From Conidiobolus incongruus B7586 (lineage: Eukaryota; Entomophthoromycota; Entomophthoromycetes; Entomophthorales; Conidiobolaceae): DNA of 36,168 bases. A model generated the notes under the pieces. That model was not told where the DNA came from and searched no databases. It saw nothing but the letters and a program-made list of their open reading frames with translations. This document shows positions 1 to 8,733 of the stretch, one piece after another. The stretch is taken from positions 1 through 36,168 of the forward strand of contig JNEM01011380.1 of NCBI GenBank assembly GCA_000697335.1, written 5' to 3'. The stretch's first letter is position 1, and each line of letters starts with the position of its first letter. The position numbers and the translations under genes were made by a program.

Positions 1-156
1 CATTCTGTAGGCCAGATTGTGAAACATGATACCTACCAGCTGGGGTAAACTACCAATGATCAGATCTCTGGCTATTCGGCCTTGATCACTTGTAAATGGG
101 GCTTTGTACAGAGCGACTAGACCAGCAGCAACAGTGGCGGCGTTAGGATCCGACAT
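1..156 (-). CDS. Small protein, unit A (partial at window edge)
   Basis: The frame is open for 52 codons from the ATG at 156 to the window edge. It begins MSDPNAATVAAGLVALYKAP and aligns without a gap to the unit B protein. About 10 of 52 residues differ, several conservatively (D/E, K/R, I/M), and there are about six silent differences, so the frame has been kept since duplication. No known domain is recognised. The sequence is mildly amphipathic and alanine/leucine-rich, with no clear signal peptide or transmembrane segment in this part. As in unit B, an acceptor-like AG (cttttag) lies just upstream of the ATG, so a 5' leader intron is possible. The C-terminus is outside the window. Confidence 0.55.
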   Translation of the reverse strand, partial: MSDPNAATVAAGLVALYKAPFTSDQGRIARDLIIGSLPQLVGIMFHNLAYRM

Positions 157-217
157 GCTAAAAGATGGAATCAAGGAATATCAATAGGAACGGGTTTAGA
201 AGGATTAGTGTAAAATG

Positions 218-249
218 ACTCAAGTGGAACTATGAGCAGTTACTTGAGT
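218..249. promoter_or_regulatory. 8-bp inverted repeat ACTCAAGT...ACTTGAGT, unit A
   Basis: ACTCAAGT (218-225) and ACTTGAGT (242-249) are perfect inverted repeats around a 16-base spacer. They lie about 60-95 bases upstream of the unit A start codon. The element sits in the leader or in a possible leader intron that would begin GTATAC at the far arm on the minus strand. It is conserved in unit B. Confidence 0.5.
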
Positions 250-357
250 ATACCAAAAGGGTTGGCTTTGGATGTAGGAAAAAGGTTTATTAATGTAAGA
301 AAGTAAGGTAAGAGAGAGAGATCAAGAAGGGAGCCGAGCCCTTCTTATACTTAAGTG

Positions 358-412
358 AAATATATAGGCATAAGTATGCACGGATGAGTAACAGTGAGGT
401 CACTCAGACGTG
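358..412 (-). promoter_or_regulatory. Putative promoter of unit A: TATA-like element and nested palindromes
   Basis: A TATATA-like stretch (about 358-366) is followed, further upstream on the minus strand, by nested palindromes. AGTGA(393-397)-gg-TCACT(400-404) lies inside TGAGT(385-389)...ACTCA(402-406), which is extended by CACG(379-382)...CGTG(409-412). Between TATA and ATG lies a C/T-rich leader. The layout fits a promoter with dyad-symmetric protein-binding sites or a hairpin. Confidence 0.45.
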
Positions 413-489
413 GACTGGTAAAATGTTGATAAGGCCTAATTTGGTTAATCAGGTACTTAATAGTGAATTGGAGTGAAGAAAGGTATCAA

Positions 490-717
490 TTAGGTAGCAA
501 TCGTCACAAAGTACGTAACAGCTACTAGCCCTTGGAGTGTCATTGAGGACACTGACACATCCATTTTGTAGGCCAAGTTGTTAAGAATAGCACCTACCAG
601 TTGGGCTAAACTACCAATGATCAGTTCTCTGGCTATCTGGCCCTGATCACTTGTAAACTGGGCTTTGTAAAGAGCCACTAGACCAGTAGCAACAGTGGCG
701 GCGTTAGGATCCGACAT
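490..717 (-). CDS. Small protein of 75 residues, unit B
   Basis: The 75-codon frame runs from the ATG at 717 to the TAA at 490. The protein starts MSDPNAATVATGLVALYKAQ and ends VAVTYFVTIAT. I do not recognise the family. The C-terminal 20 residues are hydrophobic and could be membrane-associated, but no signal peptide is seen. Support for a real gene comes from the paralogue in unit A (no frameshift over 52 codons) and from a conserved upstream layout: an acceptor-like AG next to the ATG, a pyrimidine-rich leader, a TATA-like element near 928 and palindromes further upstream. A longer spliced product cannot be excluded. Confidence 0.55.
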   Translation of the reverse strand: MSDPNAATVATGLVALYKAQFTSDQGQIARELIIGSLAQLVGAILNNLAYKMDVSVSSMTLQGLVAVTYFVTIAT

Positions 718-779
718 ACTAGGAAGATGGAATCACAAAATATCAATAGGAACAAACGTAAAATGAATAATGGAAGATG

Positions 780-811
780 ACTCAAGTGGAACTTTAGGCA
801 GCTACTTGAGT
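780..811. promoter_or_regulatory. 8-bp inverted repeat ACTCAAGT...ACTTGAGT, unit B
   Basis: The arms at 780-787 and 804-811 are identical to those of unit A, while the 16-base spacer differs at several places. Arms kept and loop free to vary suggest the pairing or the two half-sites matter, although the units are similar overall. Confidence 0.5.
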
Positions 812-924
812 ATACTACAAAGGGTGGTTTTTAGAAGTAGGGGAAAAGTTTATTTGTGTAGAAAAGAGAGGCAAAAATGAGAAAAGGCAAAAGAGGAGGA
901 GCAGAGTTCTTTTTATAACTAAGT

Positions 925-976
925 GTAATATATAGGCATAAGTATGCAACAGCCAAGTAACAGTGAGGTCACTTGG
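925..976 (-). promoter_or_regulatory. Putative promoter of unit B: TATA-like element and covarying palindrome
   Basis: Same layout as unit A. The inner AGTGAggTCACT is unchanged (962-973), but the outer arms are CCAAGT (953-958) and ACTTGG (971-976) instead of TGAGT and ACTCA. Both arms have changed while staying complementary. A TATA-like stretch is near 925-932. Confidence 0.45.
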
Positions 977-1077
977 ACATGAATTAGTAAAATGTTGACA
1001 AGGCCTAATTTGATTAATCATGAACTTGGTAGCAAATTTGAGTGAGAAAGGTATCAATCAAGTAGCAATTGCCACAC

Positions 1078-2148
1078 CCCTTATTCAATAATCACAATAT
1101 CACTGATAATAATATAATTTTTTGAATAATTTAATATTTGATCATATATTCACTTAATATTATATATAACATATAATATAACTTTTCAATTATCAATTAT
1201 TTTTTATTTTCAAATTCATTCATAATTTTTTTCTTTTATATCATCTATATACTCTTTAATTTTTGAAATATTATTTATATAAACTTTAAAATCTTTATAT
1301 CCTCAAATATTTCAATGAATATAATTACTTAATAAATTTCAATTTAAACTATTATTACTTTTTATAATATATTGGATTATATTATTATCATCTGGGAGAT
1401 TATAATGATTAAAATTTTTTATTAATTTTGATGAATTGGGAATAATAATGGTAATAAATTGAATAAAATTTAGTTTTTAATCTGTTTAATATTTGGTAAG
1501 TTTAATAATACATATTTTAAATTCATTACTTATTTTTAAGAAAACCAAATTTTAAGATAATTTTATAAAACAGAATGATTTAAAATACAAATTATAAAGA
1601 ATATTTGAAATTTGTTATATTATTAAATATTAAATAAACTTAACTATTTTATTTTTTTTCCTATATTTTTTGTACTAATTCGATGATTAATGATAATTAT
1701 CTAATTCTTGGAATTTAAATTGATAATTTTTTAAATAATAATATAAAAGTAATGAATTGATTTGAAAATTGATAGTGTGAATTGAAATTATAAAAAATGA
1801 GACAGACTTGATTTTTGATATTATTTAAATGATTGTAAAAATTAATATCTATTGAGCCACTATTTTTGCGAGATTAAAAAATATTAGTCTAATGTAGTCA
1901 GTTGATATCATAGATACAGATAAATTAAAATCAGCATTATAATGGTTATTTTTAAAATTATTATTAATTACAGTATAACTCAATAAATAAATTATAAGAA
2001 TAAACACAATAAAAATTTAATATTATATATGTATCAAAATATAAAATTAATTACCAAAAAGTCATAATAATTACCAATTAAATTTTTGGATAAGCTTGTA
2101 TGAAATGGAACTTTTGTTAGATTCCAGTGATTAAATTATCCCTATGAG
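1078..2148. other. A+T-rich intergenic stretch, no gene seen
   Basis: Homopolymer-rich spacer between the truncated tandem array and the 3' end of the signal peptide peptidase gene. I see no open frame with coding character, no RNA gene and no repeat beyond simple A/T runs. Confidence 0.6.
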
Positions 2149-3417
2149 TCATTTGGATTTTCTACTAATTGTAACAATTTCAGAATCCGAAAACTTCTTC
2201 TCATGTATTTTGGGCATAATTGGTTTATCGTACCCCAACAATTTATATTCGGATTCGCCTGCCTGATACTCAAGTAAATCCTTCAATTCACCTCGGAAGC
2301 ACGCTGTGATGAATGGAGCAAGAGAACATGCTGGAGATAGGTACAGGAGAGCGGGTTGAGCCGCTTTGAAGGTATGCATCACCGCCATTGTTGTAGCTAA
2401 GCCTACAATATATGCTATGTAGCAGCTGAAAAAGTATATTCTTTTGAATTGGTGGGATTTTGGTTTGAGTGCGTATTGCTTAGCTAATTTAGTTTCAGTT
2501 CTCTTGAGTGCCATATACCTATCGAATTGGAGACATAAGCATATAACGATCCCTGGCACAACGATATCGCCCAGTCCTAACAACGAGAAGTTCAATGCTT
2601 GGCCAGCTGGTGGAAATAAAGTCTTAGGCCATAACAATTTGACAGGTACTTCAAATTTGGTAGCAACGGTTATCATCACATCAGTTCCAAACACCCAAAA
2701 AATATCGTAAACAAATAATCCGAACAGTAAGATGAATCCAGTTTGGAAAGCGTCTAATTTAATTAGGTTAAGCGCTGAAAAAGAGTAGGAAATACCAAAT
2801 AAATTGGATATTATCCAATTTTTAGAGTATAAATAATAACAGGAAATGAGAATTGAAGCCAGAAAACATCCTACTTCAATTAGTGAAAATTTAAAATATG
2901 TAATAACTAAAAAATATAAAATTAGTGTTATTTCAATTTTGAAAAATTTGTAAACTTACTTTTAGTTTTTTGAGTTAAACAAATTCTATAAGGTACAGGT
3001 TGAAATTTGGTCAAAGAATAAACTAAAGATACCAAAGTCCTGGTTAAAGCCAATATACCAGTAATCATAAAATAGATTGAAAATATAAAGTTAATGGTAT
3101 CCTTGTCAAAATATCTCAAAATTAAATAAAGTGACAAAATAGCTATCGAAGCGAATACTGGTAGTAGATAAGCTTCTTGTGATGATATTTTATCCTCTTC
3201 AACTTCACTAAACTCCGAATCACTTTCGTATCCTGTTGGTGTTTGTTTATTAGACCTAAGTCTTGGTCTCTAAATGACAATATAAATTATTTAATTGATA
3301 TAATTTAGAAATTGAAGTTACTTTAAACTTTTTTAAAGAGCTATGAGCACCAAAATATATTATAGAAAATGCCATAGTACCTAATGCTGTATAGGTAATA
3401 AATATTTCATCGAACAT
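2149..3417 (-). CDS. Signal peptide peptidase (intramembrane aspartyl protease)
   Basis: Three exons (3417-3322, 3269-2960, 2906-2149) join in phase to give 387 residues, close to the 377 of human HM13. The protein is a multi-pass ER membrane aspartyl protease that cuts leftover signal peptides within the bilayer. The family's three hallmarks are present: catalytic YD (Asp203, in LFGLFVYDIFWVFGTDVM), catalytic GLGD (Asp249, in LGLGDIVVPG) and the PAL motif (320-322, QPALLYL). The N-terminus has the usual YTAL...IYFGAHSSLK. An acidic loop (ESDSEFSEVEEDK) precedes the next membrane segment. The protein ends RKSK, a KKXX-like dilysine signal that would keep it in the ER. The introns are 52 and 53 nt. 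The start is the first ATG and gives the family's normal N-terminus. Confidence 0.93.
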
Positions 3418-4249
3418 ATTTGTTAATATTTTTAATATTTTCTATATTTTTAATAACTAAATTAATTTTTAAATAAAACAATAATAAATCATTTAATATA
3501 TGGACTGACATTTATAATTTGATTCATACATTAAATTCTAATTAAGGAATTAAAAACAGATGGATAAAACCCTTGAATTAATAAGATTGAAATCACGGAA
3601 TAAATATGTATCGAATTAAATAATGAGAAAAATATCAAATAATCAGAAATTTCATATGATATTCAATTGATCACCTATTTATATATTCAAACTAAAAATC
3701 AATTGATAAATTCGTGATATTTATATCATTGATTCTTTATTTTCAAGTTTCCTTTAGTTAAATTTACAAATATGAAAGCAATTAAATCATCAATTTAGAG
3801 AGATCAAACTACTTAAATCTAAACATTAATTACAGCACAAATTTCTGAATTAAAAGTAATATTAAATGTTTAAAATTATCCATTAAAATATAATGGCCTT
3901 TTTTAAGTATTTTTCATGACATAGAGTGGATTAATAAATTAAGATCTCATTTAACTAGTAATGGAACTTAAGTCACTATTATTTGATTACACTATGTTTA
4001 CCCTGCCCAAGTTTTCGGTTTAATCTTATTTAGTCAATACAACTTGGAATAAGGCATTCTAAAAAGCTGATAACTTTTTTTAACTAAACATACCTATCAT
4101 ATAGAATTGATTATAATATATTAATATTGAATAACATAATTCACTATCAATTAACAATTGTTATATGTTTTTATTTAGCATCCTAATATATCAACTATAA
4201 TTTTAACACTGTATCTTCTATCAATAAATTAATATCATAGTTTGTACAA
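3418..4249. other. Intergenic, no gene seen
   Basis: Lies upstream of the signal peptide peptidase gene and downstream of the decayed F-box/LRR gene. It should hold the protease promoter, but I cannot point to a convincing TATA element. No coding frame or RNA gene is seen. Confidence 0.5.
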
Positions 4250-5365
4250 AATGGTTAGAATAAAACATTTGTTGGTACGTAAGACGATAAATTTCAAGCC
4301 AGTTGAGCTGTTTAATACTTCAGAGATTGGCCAGCCCTCTAACTTTTTTCCATCGAATAGTTTCAACACTGAATACATTTAATTTAGTACAACACTCAAA
4401 TAATAGTAGATAGGTTTATTCATTCAAAAACTATATACAGCTTAAGTAAATAAGAACATTTTGAAATTAAATAAGCTACAGTCCAAGAACTGCCACTAGT
4501 ATCCAATATTAAATGTTTAATTCAATTATCTCGACAGTCACCTAAAATCGTTCAACATGAAGTTCCTTTAAATACTTTCAAATTGATTAAGTGTTTCACT
4601 TTCATTATATTTTCAAAATGTTCATTAGTTAATGAATTAGTTAAAAGCGATAAGTGTTGTATTTGATTATTTCTGAACAATATGGCTTTAAATTGATTGT
4701 ATTATATTCTTTCGCAATCGTTAATTTGAAAATAACTCAAAATAGGGTTCTCAGTTAAAAATGGCTACATCATTAAATGCTACAATACATAGACTCGATT
4801 CAGATTAGCGCGTGTATCCAACACTTTGAGAACGCTATACAGTAATGGATTTAGTCTGCTCTAGACCCAAAGGCATTTCAAACACTGGAACAAGTTGAAA
4901 AATAAATCAATTCCATTATACTCAATTCGACACATTTTGATACCATATTCTTCAAGTCTAGAGAGACTTTTCAAATCTGATAGTAATACAATATCAGTCA
5001 TTGGACAATGATAAAATTTCACTGTAGTTGGTTGATGCAAGGATTGAGAAAAGTTCAAGTAAAAATTATTCTTCAAATTAGATCTAAAAAGTACGCTTTG
5101 AATTCACTTACATTCCATTCCTGGATAGTCAAAGGTATTAAAATCAAAATCTGTATTAGTATTGTTAGCAATGATATGGTGACCATTCTCAAAAAATTTT
5201 TACAATCCTCAGAGTAAATTCTAATATAATGGAATATATTATGTTCAAGTGCACTTAGCCTTTCATAAATCATACTCACTTTCAGTTCATAATTCAGAGA
5301 GAGAAATATATTGTATAATTTTAGGGAATATTAAAATCACCAATTCAAAGAGATCTTTCCTACCT
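4250..5365 (-). pseudogene. Decayed F-box / leucine-rich-repeat gene
   Basis: Read on the minus strand, about 5365-5300 gives an F-box-like start (LIFPKIIQYISLSEL). Leucine-rich repeats follow, for example TTVKFYHCPMTDIVLLSDL (near 5030-4970), AILFRNNQIQHLSLLTNSL (near 4690-4640) and IKHLILDTSGSSWTVAYLI (near 4520-4470). The regular L-x-x-L spacing shows it was a protein gene. The frame shifts at least once near 5075 and again near the 3' end, and carries about eight stops (for example in ERI*YNQF and TSC*TILG), so it cannot encode a full protein. The family supplies substrate-recognition subunits of SCF ubiquitin ligases. A less decayed relative lies at 28239-29753. The ends are approximate. 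Confidence 0.65.
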
Positions 5366-5984
5366 TTAGTTAATTGATCAGAAAACTTGGTTATAATCTT
5401 GAATTTTAAGTAGAACTCAAGTAAATTGATTTAGTATTTATATCTTTTAAAATATTTTATAAACAGATTAATTACACTTAGTTATAGTTAGTTTGATTAA
5501 ATTTATTGAATATCAATATGTAATAAATAATTGATATAGTTCAATATAGTAGAAAGAATAATGAATTTATATCTAAACTTGAAATGATATTATGGATTGT
5601 ATAACAAATATATATATTATATTATCAGGTTTTGTATGTTTAATCAATCATAATATTTTTACTAGTAATTTTCACATTTTTATAAGTATACCAATCAATC
5701 AAATAAATGAACTTATTTATTCATTAGAGGAACATGATTAATCGCCAAAGTTATATTTAAAATTAATATGAGAATTAGATATAGTAGTCAATAAGTTCGA
5801 TTTCAACATATTTATGATAATTTAGAGTGTTTAATTGAAAACAATGATATCTGTTGGTGTTTTAATAAAATAGTGAAATATAAATTCTAATAATAAATTG
5901 ATAATAACAAGGATATATTATGAATCTCTTACTTCGAATTCAATTTTTCTCAAAATTCTTAATAAAAATAATTATATGAGATAA
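5366..5984. other. A+T-rich intergenic stretch, no gene seen
   Basis: Spacer between the F-box/LRR relic and the tRNA gene. No coding frame, repeat or RNA fold stands out. Confidence 0.5.
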
Positions 5985-6057
5985 GGTTCCATGGCCAAAT
6001 GGATAAGGCGCTTGACTACGGATCAAGAGATTCCAGGTTCGATCCCTGGTGGAATCG
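5985..6057 (+). tRNA. tRNA-Arg (anticodon ACG)
   Basis: A 73-base cloverleaf. The acceptor stem is GGTTCCA/TGGAATC (one G-T pair) with a G discriminator. The D stem is GCC/GGC and the anticodon stem CTTGA/TCAAG, with loop CTACGGA giving anticodon ACG (6018-6020). The T arm is CCAGG-TTCGATC-CCTGG. There is no intron. A run of six T at 6065-6070 is a good RNA polymerase III terminator. After A-to-I editing of the first anticodon base it would read CGU, CGC and CGA, which fits the heavy use of CGT in the Hsp70 genes. Confidence 0.95.
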
Positions 6058-6737
6058 TCTATTATTTTTTGATATTTTTCAACGTAGCAATTTTACATAT
6101 CATTTTGTGAATTATGATATTGGTTGAACTTTTAGTAAAAAATGTTCAACTCTTTTTGGTCAAGTTATATATAATTATTTTTTACTTAGTTCAATTTTTA
6201 CCTAAAATTATTTAGATTTAAATCTGGTATTATTAAATTTAATTATAAAATTGATTAATTTGTTTATATTTTTATTTGAATAGATTGATATAGAAAATAA
6301 TTAATTAAATTGTATATTATGTTTATTAGATAAATAATAAATCAACTTGGAAAATGAATAAAAGAGTTAAAATTATTTAATTCAAAAAAGTAGTATATGA
6401 AAAACAATCGATATATATTTTTAACTAGATAGATAATTATGAATTTGAAATAAATATTGCTATGTAAATTCGATATTTTATTAGACATTAATTATTCATT
6501 TCTGAAGTAGAATCTTAGATCATAAATTTAAATCATTTATACACTTAGGAATAAATAGACTGTGATATAGGCCAAATAGGTAAATATTTTTAGGAAGATA
6601 CTATTAGATATATTTGAATATGTTGAAGAATGGAATTTTCAAATTACATTGACAGATTTAAAATTATTTTAAGTGTATTGAATGAATGATTAATACTTCC
6701 ATCATACATCATATTAAATTAATCTAAATGCCCACAC
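6058..6737. other. A+T-rich intergenic stretch, no gene seen
   Basis: Apart from the Pol III terminator at its left end, I see no gene. The right end should hold the 3' untranslated part of the minus-strand gene that stops at 6738. Confidence 0.5.
6065..6070 (+). terminator. Pol III terminator of tRNA-Arg
   Basis: A T6 run eight bases after the last tRNA base, in the standard position for RNA polymerase III release. Confidence 0.7.
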
Positions 6738-7360
6738 TTAATTTTCTTCAAGTTGCAAGCCCTGATTATTACCAAATTTTAAACAATACTCATTTAAAAA
6801 AGTTTGAACACCTTGAAAATTTTGATTGACATCAAATTCACTCAAATTCAGAGATTTTTTAGGATTGTAACTGCCCGATGATCGTAATTTTTTTGTTTCT
6901 TCAATCACTTGATTGTAAGGCTTTAAATAAGATTGGGTTTTGGCAGGAGGTGGTAATGTCTATTATTAAAGGTAGTTAGTTTTTTGAAATACTAATTTAA
7001 CGGTATTATAATGGAACTTGCCGTAATATCATCATTCGGTATAGCTTGCTTATGTTTTTTAAAATCTGGAGAGCTAGGAGGTGAAGGACTTGAGTCCAAA
7101 GTAAAATCAAATAAACTCTTTCTATAACAAAATTGAATTAAATTTCAATATTCACATAAGTAAGATATATTTTGTTTACTCTAAATATATTTATAATGCT
7201 TAGTAAATTGAATATTTAATATTAATATACTATTAATTACCTTTGGCAGGTTTTTGATTATTTGAAGAGCTATTAGTTTTAAATTGATAATTAGAATTCT
7301 GTATATCAAAGTATTAGTATGTATCAAGTAATATTTTGTTAGCTTTTTTACATTTTTCAT
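6738..7360 (-). CDS. Unrecognised 129-residue protein; five exons including a predicted 1-nt exon and a GC-AG intron
   Basis: Proposed exons on the minus strand: 7360-7352, 7298-7241, 7180 (a single A), 7121-7022 and 6959-6738. They sum to 390 nt, exactly 130 codons with stop. Introns are 53, 60, 58 and 62 nt, matching all others in the window. The last intron starts GCAAGT and ends AATAG, with CTAAC near its 3' end. Without the one-base exon, the second and fourth exons do not join in frame and the gap would be 119 nt. The protein is Ser/Asn/Pro-rich and probably disordered in its first half (LDSSPSPPSSPDFKKHKQ), with a more ordered C-terminus (FDVNQNFQGVQTFLNEYCLK) ending LQLEEN. I recognise no domain. 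The first exon (MKN) is the least certain part. The gene is divergent from the histone-fold gene at 7747. Confidence 0.6.
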
Positions 7361-7460
7361 ATTTACAAAGATCAAATTATTTAATTGACTATTAAATTTT
7401 AAATAATTCAATCAGATAATTTAAATATTAATTCTTACATTGATTAAGAGAAAAAATTTA

Positions 7461-7479
7461 TGGGTTTTTCACCCAGGGT
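7461..7479. promoter_or_regulatory. G+C-richer palindrome in a divergent promoter
   Basis: TGGGT-ttttc-ACCCA (7461-7475), overlapped by ACCCAGGGT (7471-7479), stands out in the A+T-rich 386-base gap between two divergent starts (7360 minus, 7747 plus). It may be a protein-binding site shared by both promoters. This rests on position and symmetry only. Confidence 0.3.
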
Positions 7480-7746
7480 TATTTTTACTAATATGAAATT
7501 ATAAAGAATAGTAATTATTAAGTTGATAAATACTATCGTTTTAATGATATATAAACGTTAAACAAAATAAAAATATTAAATAGTATTATAATTTTAAATG
7601 TTCAAATAAACAATATTTTAATGAGCAATAAAGAATAATTGCAAATTCCCATAATGAAAAATGCCTAAAATTAATTTATTTAAATTGAATTAATAATTAA
7701 ATCAAATTTAAAATATCACATTAATTCAACAATAAAATAAAAAATA

Positions 7747-8136
7747 ATGTCAAGTGATAACGAAGAAACTCCCAACGAAGTCAACTCGATTCAAGAAGTC
7801 ACCATCCAAACCGGGGAACCATTTAACTTTGAACCCACAGATACCGCTAGTACATCTATTAAAATACCTTTGTTGAGAATTAAAAAAATGATTAAGGAAG
7901 ACCCTGATATAGCGGGAACCACTAAGGAAGCTATATTTGCAATTTCCAAAGCCACGGAACTTTTTGCTTGTTATATGACTTCACAAGCATACAACTGTGC
8001 TGCTAGGGAGAATCGATTAACTGTAACTTATAAAGATTGCTCTAATGCTGTGAAATTGGACGATAAGTTGGAGTTTTTGTCGGAATTGGTACCACCTCAA
8101 CAGATATTGAAGAGTGTTTTAGCTAATAAAAAATAA
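7747..8136 (+). CDS. Histone-fold subunit of the Dpb3 / POLE4 / CHRAC family
   Basis: Single-exon gene of 129 residues. After an acidic, disordered N-terminus (1-37), the histone fold spans about 38-120. It starts with the family's typical IPLLRIKKMIKEDPDIAG helix and continues through KEAIFAISKATELFACYM and RLTVTYKDCSNAV to KLEFLSELVPPQ. The fold pairs with a second histone-fold protein. In yeasts such dimers belong to DNA polymerase epsilon (Dpb3-Dpb4) or to ISW2/CHRAC chromatin remodellers (Dls1-Dpb4), helping histone inheritance and nucleosome sliding. Sequence alone does not tell which complex this one joins. The start is the first ATG, preceded by an A-rich leader. It is divergent from the 129-residue gene on the other strand. 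Confidence 0.85.
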   Translation: MSSDNEETPNEVNSIQEVTIQTGEPFNFEPTDTASTSIKIPLLRIKKMIKEDPDIAGTTKEAIFAISKATELFACYMTSQAYNCAARENRLTVTYKDCSNAVKLDDKLEFLSELVPPQQILKSVLANKK

Positions 8137-8733
8137 GTTTTTATTCATTCAATTAAATAATACTTTATTCATATTTATTTTTACAACGATTATTTGAACT
8201 AAATGATTTTGTATTTGGTATTTATTCAATATAGGTTAATAGTTTTTTTCGCTTATTTCAATACATTTCATAGTATTTTACAATATTAAAGAGTATTGGA
8301 ATTCTTTAATAAATACTATTATAATCAAATAAATAATAGTCATATTTTGATAATTAGTATTATTATTTCCAATATAATTGACACCATATTAAATCAAGTT
8401 TGGAATTATCCCATAAATAAATTATAACGATTCAACGAATATAAATCACTAAATCCTCTGGTTAAATTCAGTCCCCAGAGTTTCAATCCCATTTATCCAT
8501 TCAACTCAATCATTCTCTTTTGGGTTATTTGTTTTCCAGCTACTATCTAACTTATTATTAGCCTTATCTCCACTGTACTATTCTAAACTTTTCTTTACCC
8601 AAACTATTATTTTTTAAATTGCTTCAGTATTTATCAACAGTTTTAATTCAGTGATTATCATCAATATTAACATTATAAAATATTTGTACAACGATATTGA
8701 ATTAATACAGTGAGAAAGGAATTTTAAAAAGAA
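8137..8733. other. Intergenic and leader region upstream of the INTS2-like gene
   Basis: The first ~300 bases are A+T-rich 3' flank. From about 8455 to 8640 the plus strand becomes pyrimidine-rich (runs such as ccatttatccattcaactc), which fits a fungal core promoter and leader for the gene starting at 8734. No coding frame was found. Confidence 0.4.

Larger units (their letters stand above)
1..1077. repeat. Tandem array of ~560-bp gene-bearing units (two copies plus a stub)
   Basis: Unit A runs from the window edge to about 480 and unit B from about 481 to about 1055. Start codons are 561 bp apart (156 and 717), and the shared motif aaggcctaattTG recurs at 431 and 1000. Similarity covers promoter, leader and coding parts, not only the open frame. 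After unit B, the bases at about 1052-1077 again resemble the 3' end of the coding frame (ggtatcaatcaagtagcaat against ggtatcaattaggtagcaat at 482). A third unit therefore once followed and was cut off near 1077, where the sequence turns abruptly very A+T-rich. The left end is open, so more units may lie outside the window. Confidence 0.85.

Noticed and set aside
815-1057. 80-codon minus-strand frame over the unit B leader and promoter
   Set aside because: It covers the pyrimidine-rich leader and TATA region, its hydrophobicity comes from the C/T-rich leader, and unit A does not keep the frame.
7181-7411. 76-codon minus-strand frame
   Set aside because: It runs through two introns of the 129-residue gene and has no coding character; the exon frames within it differ.
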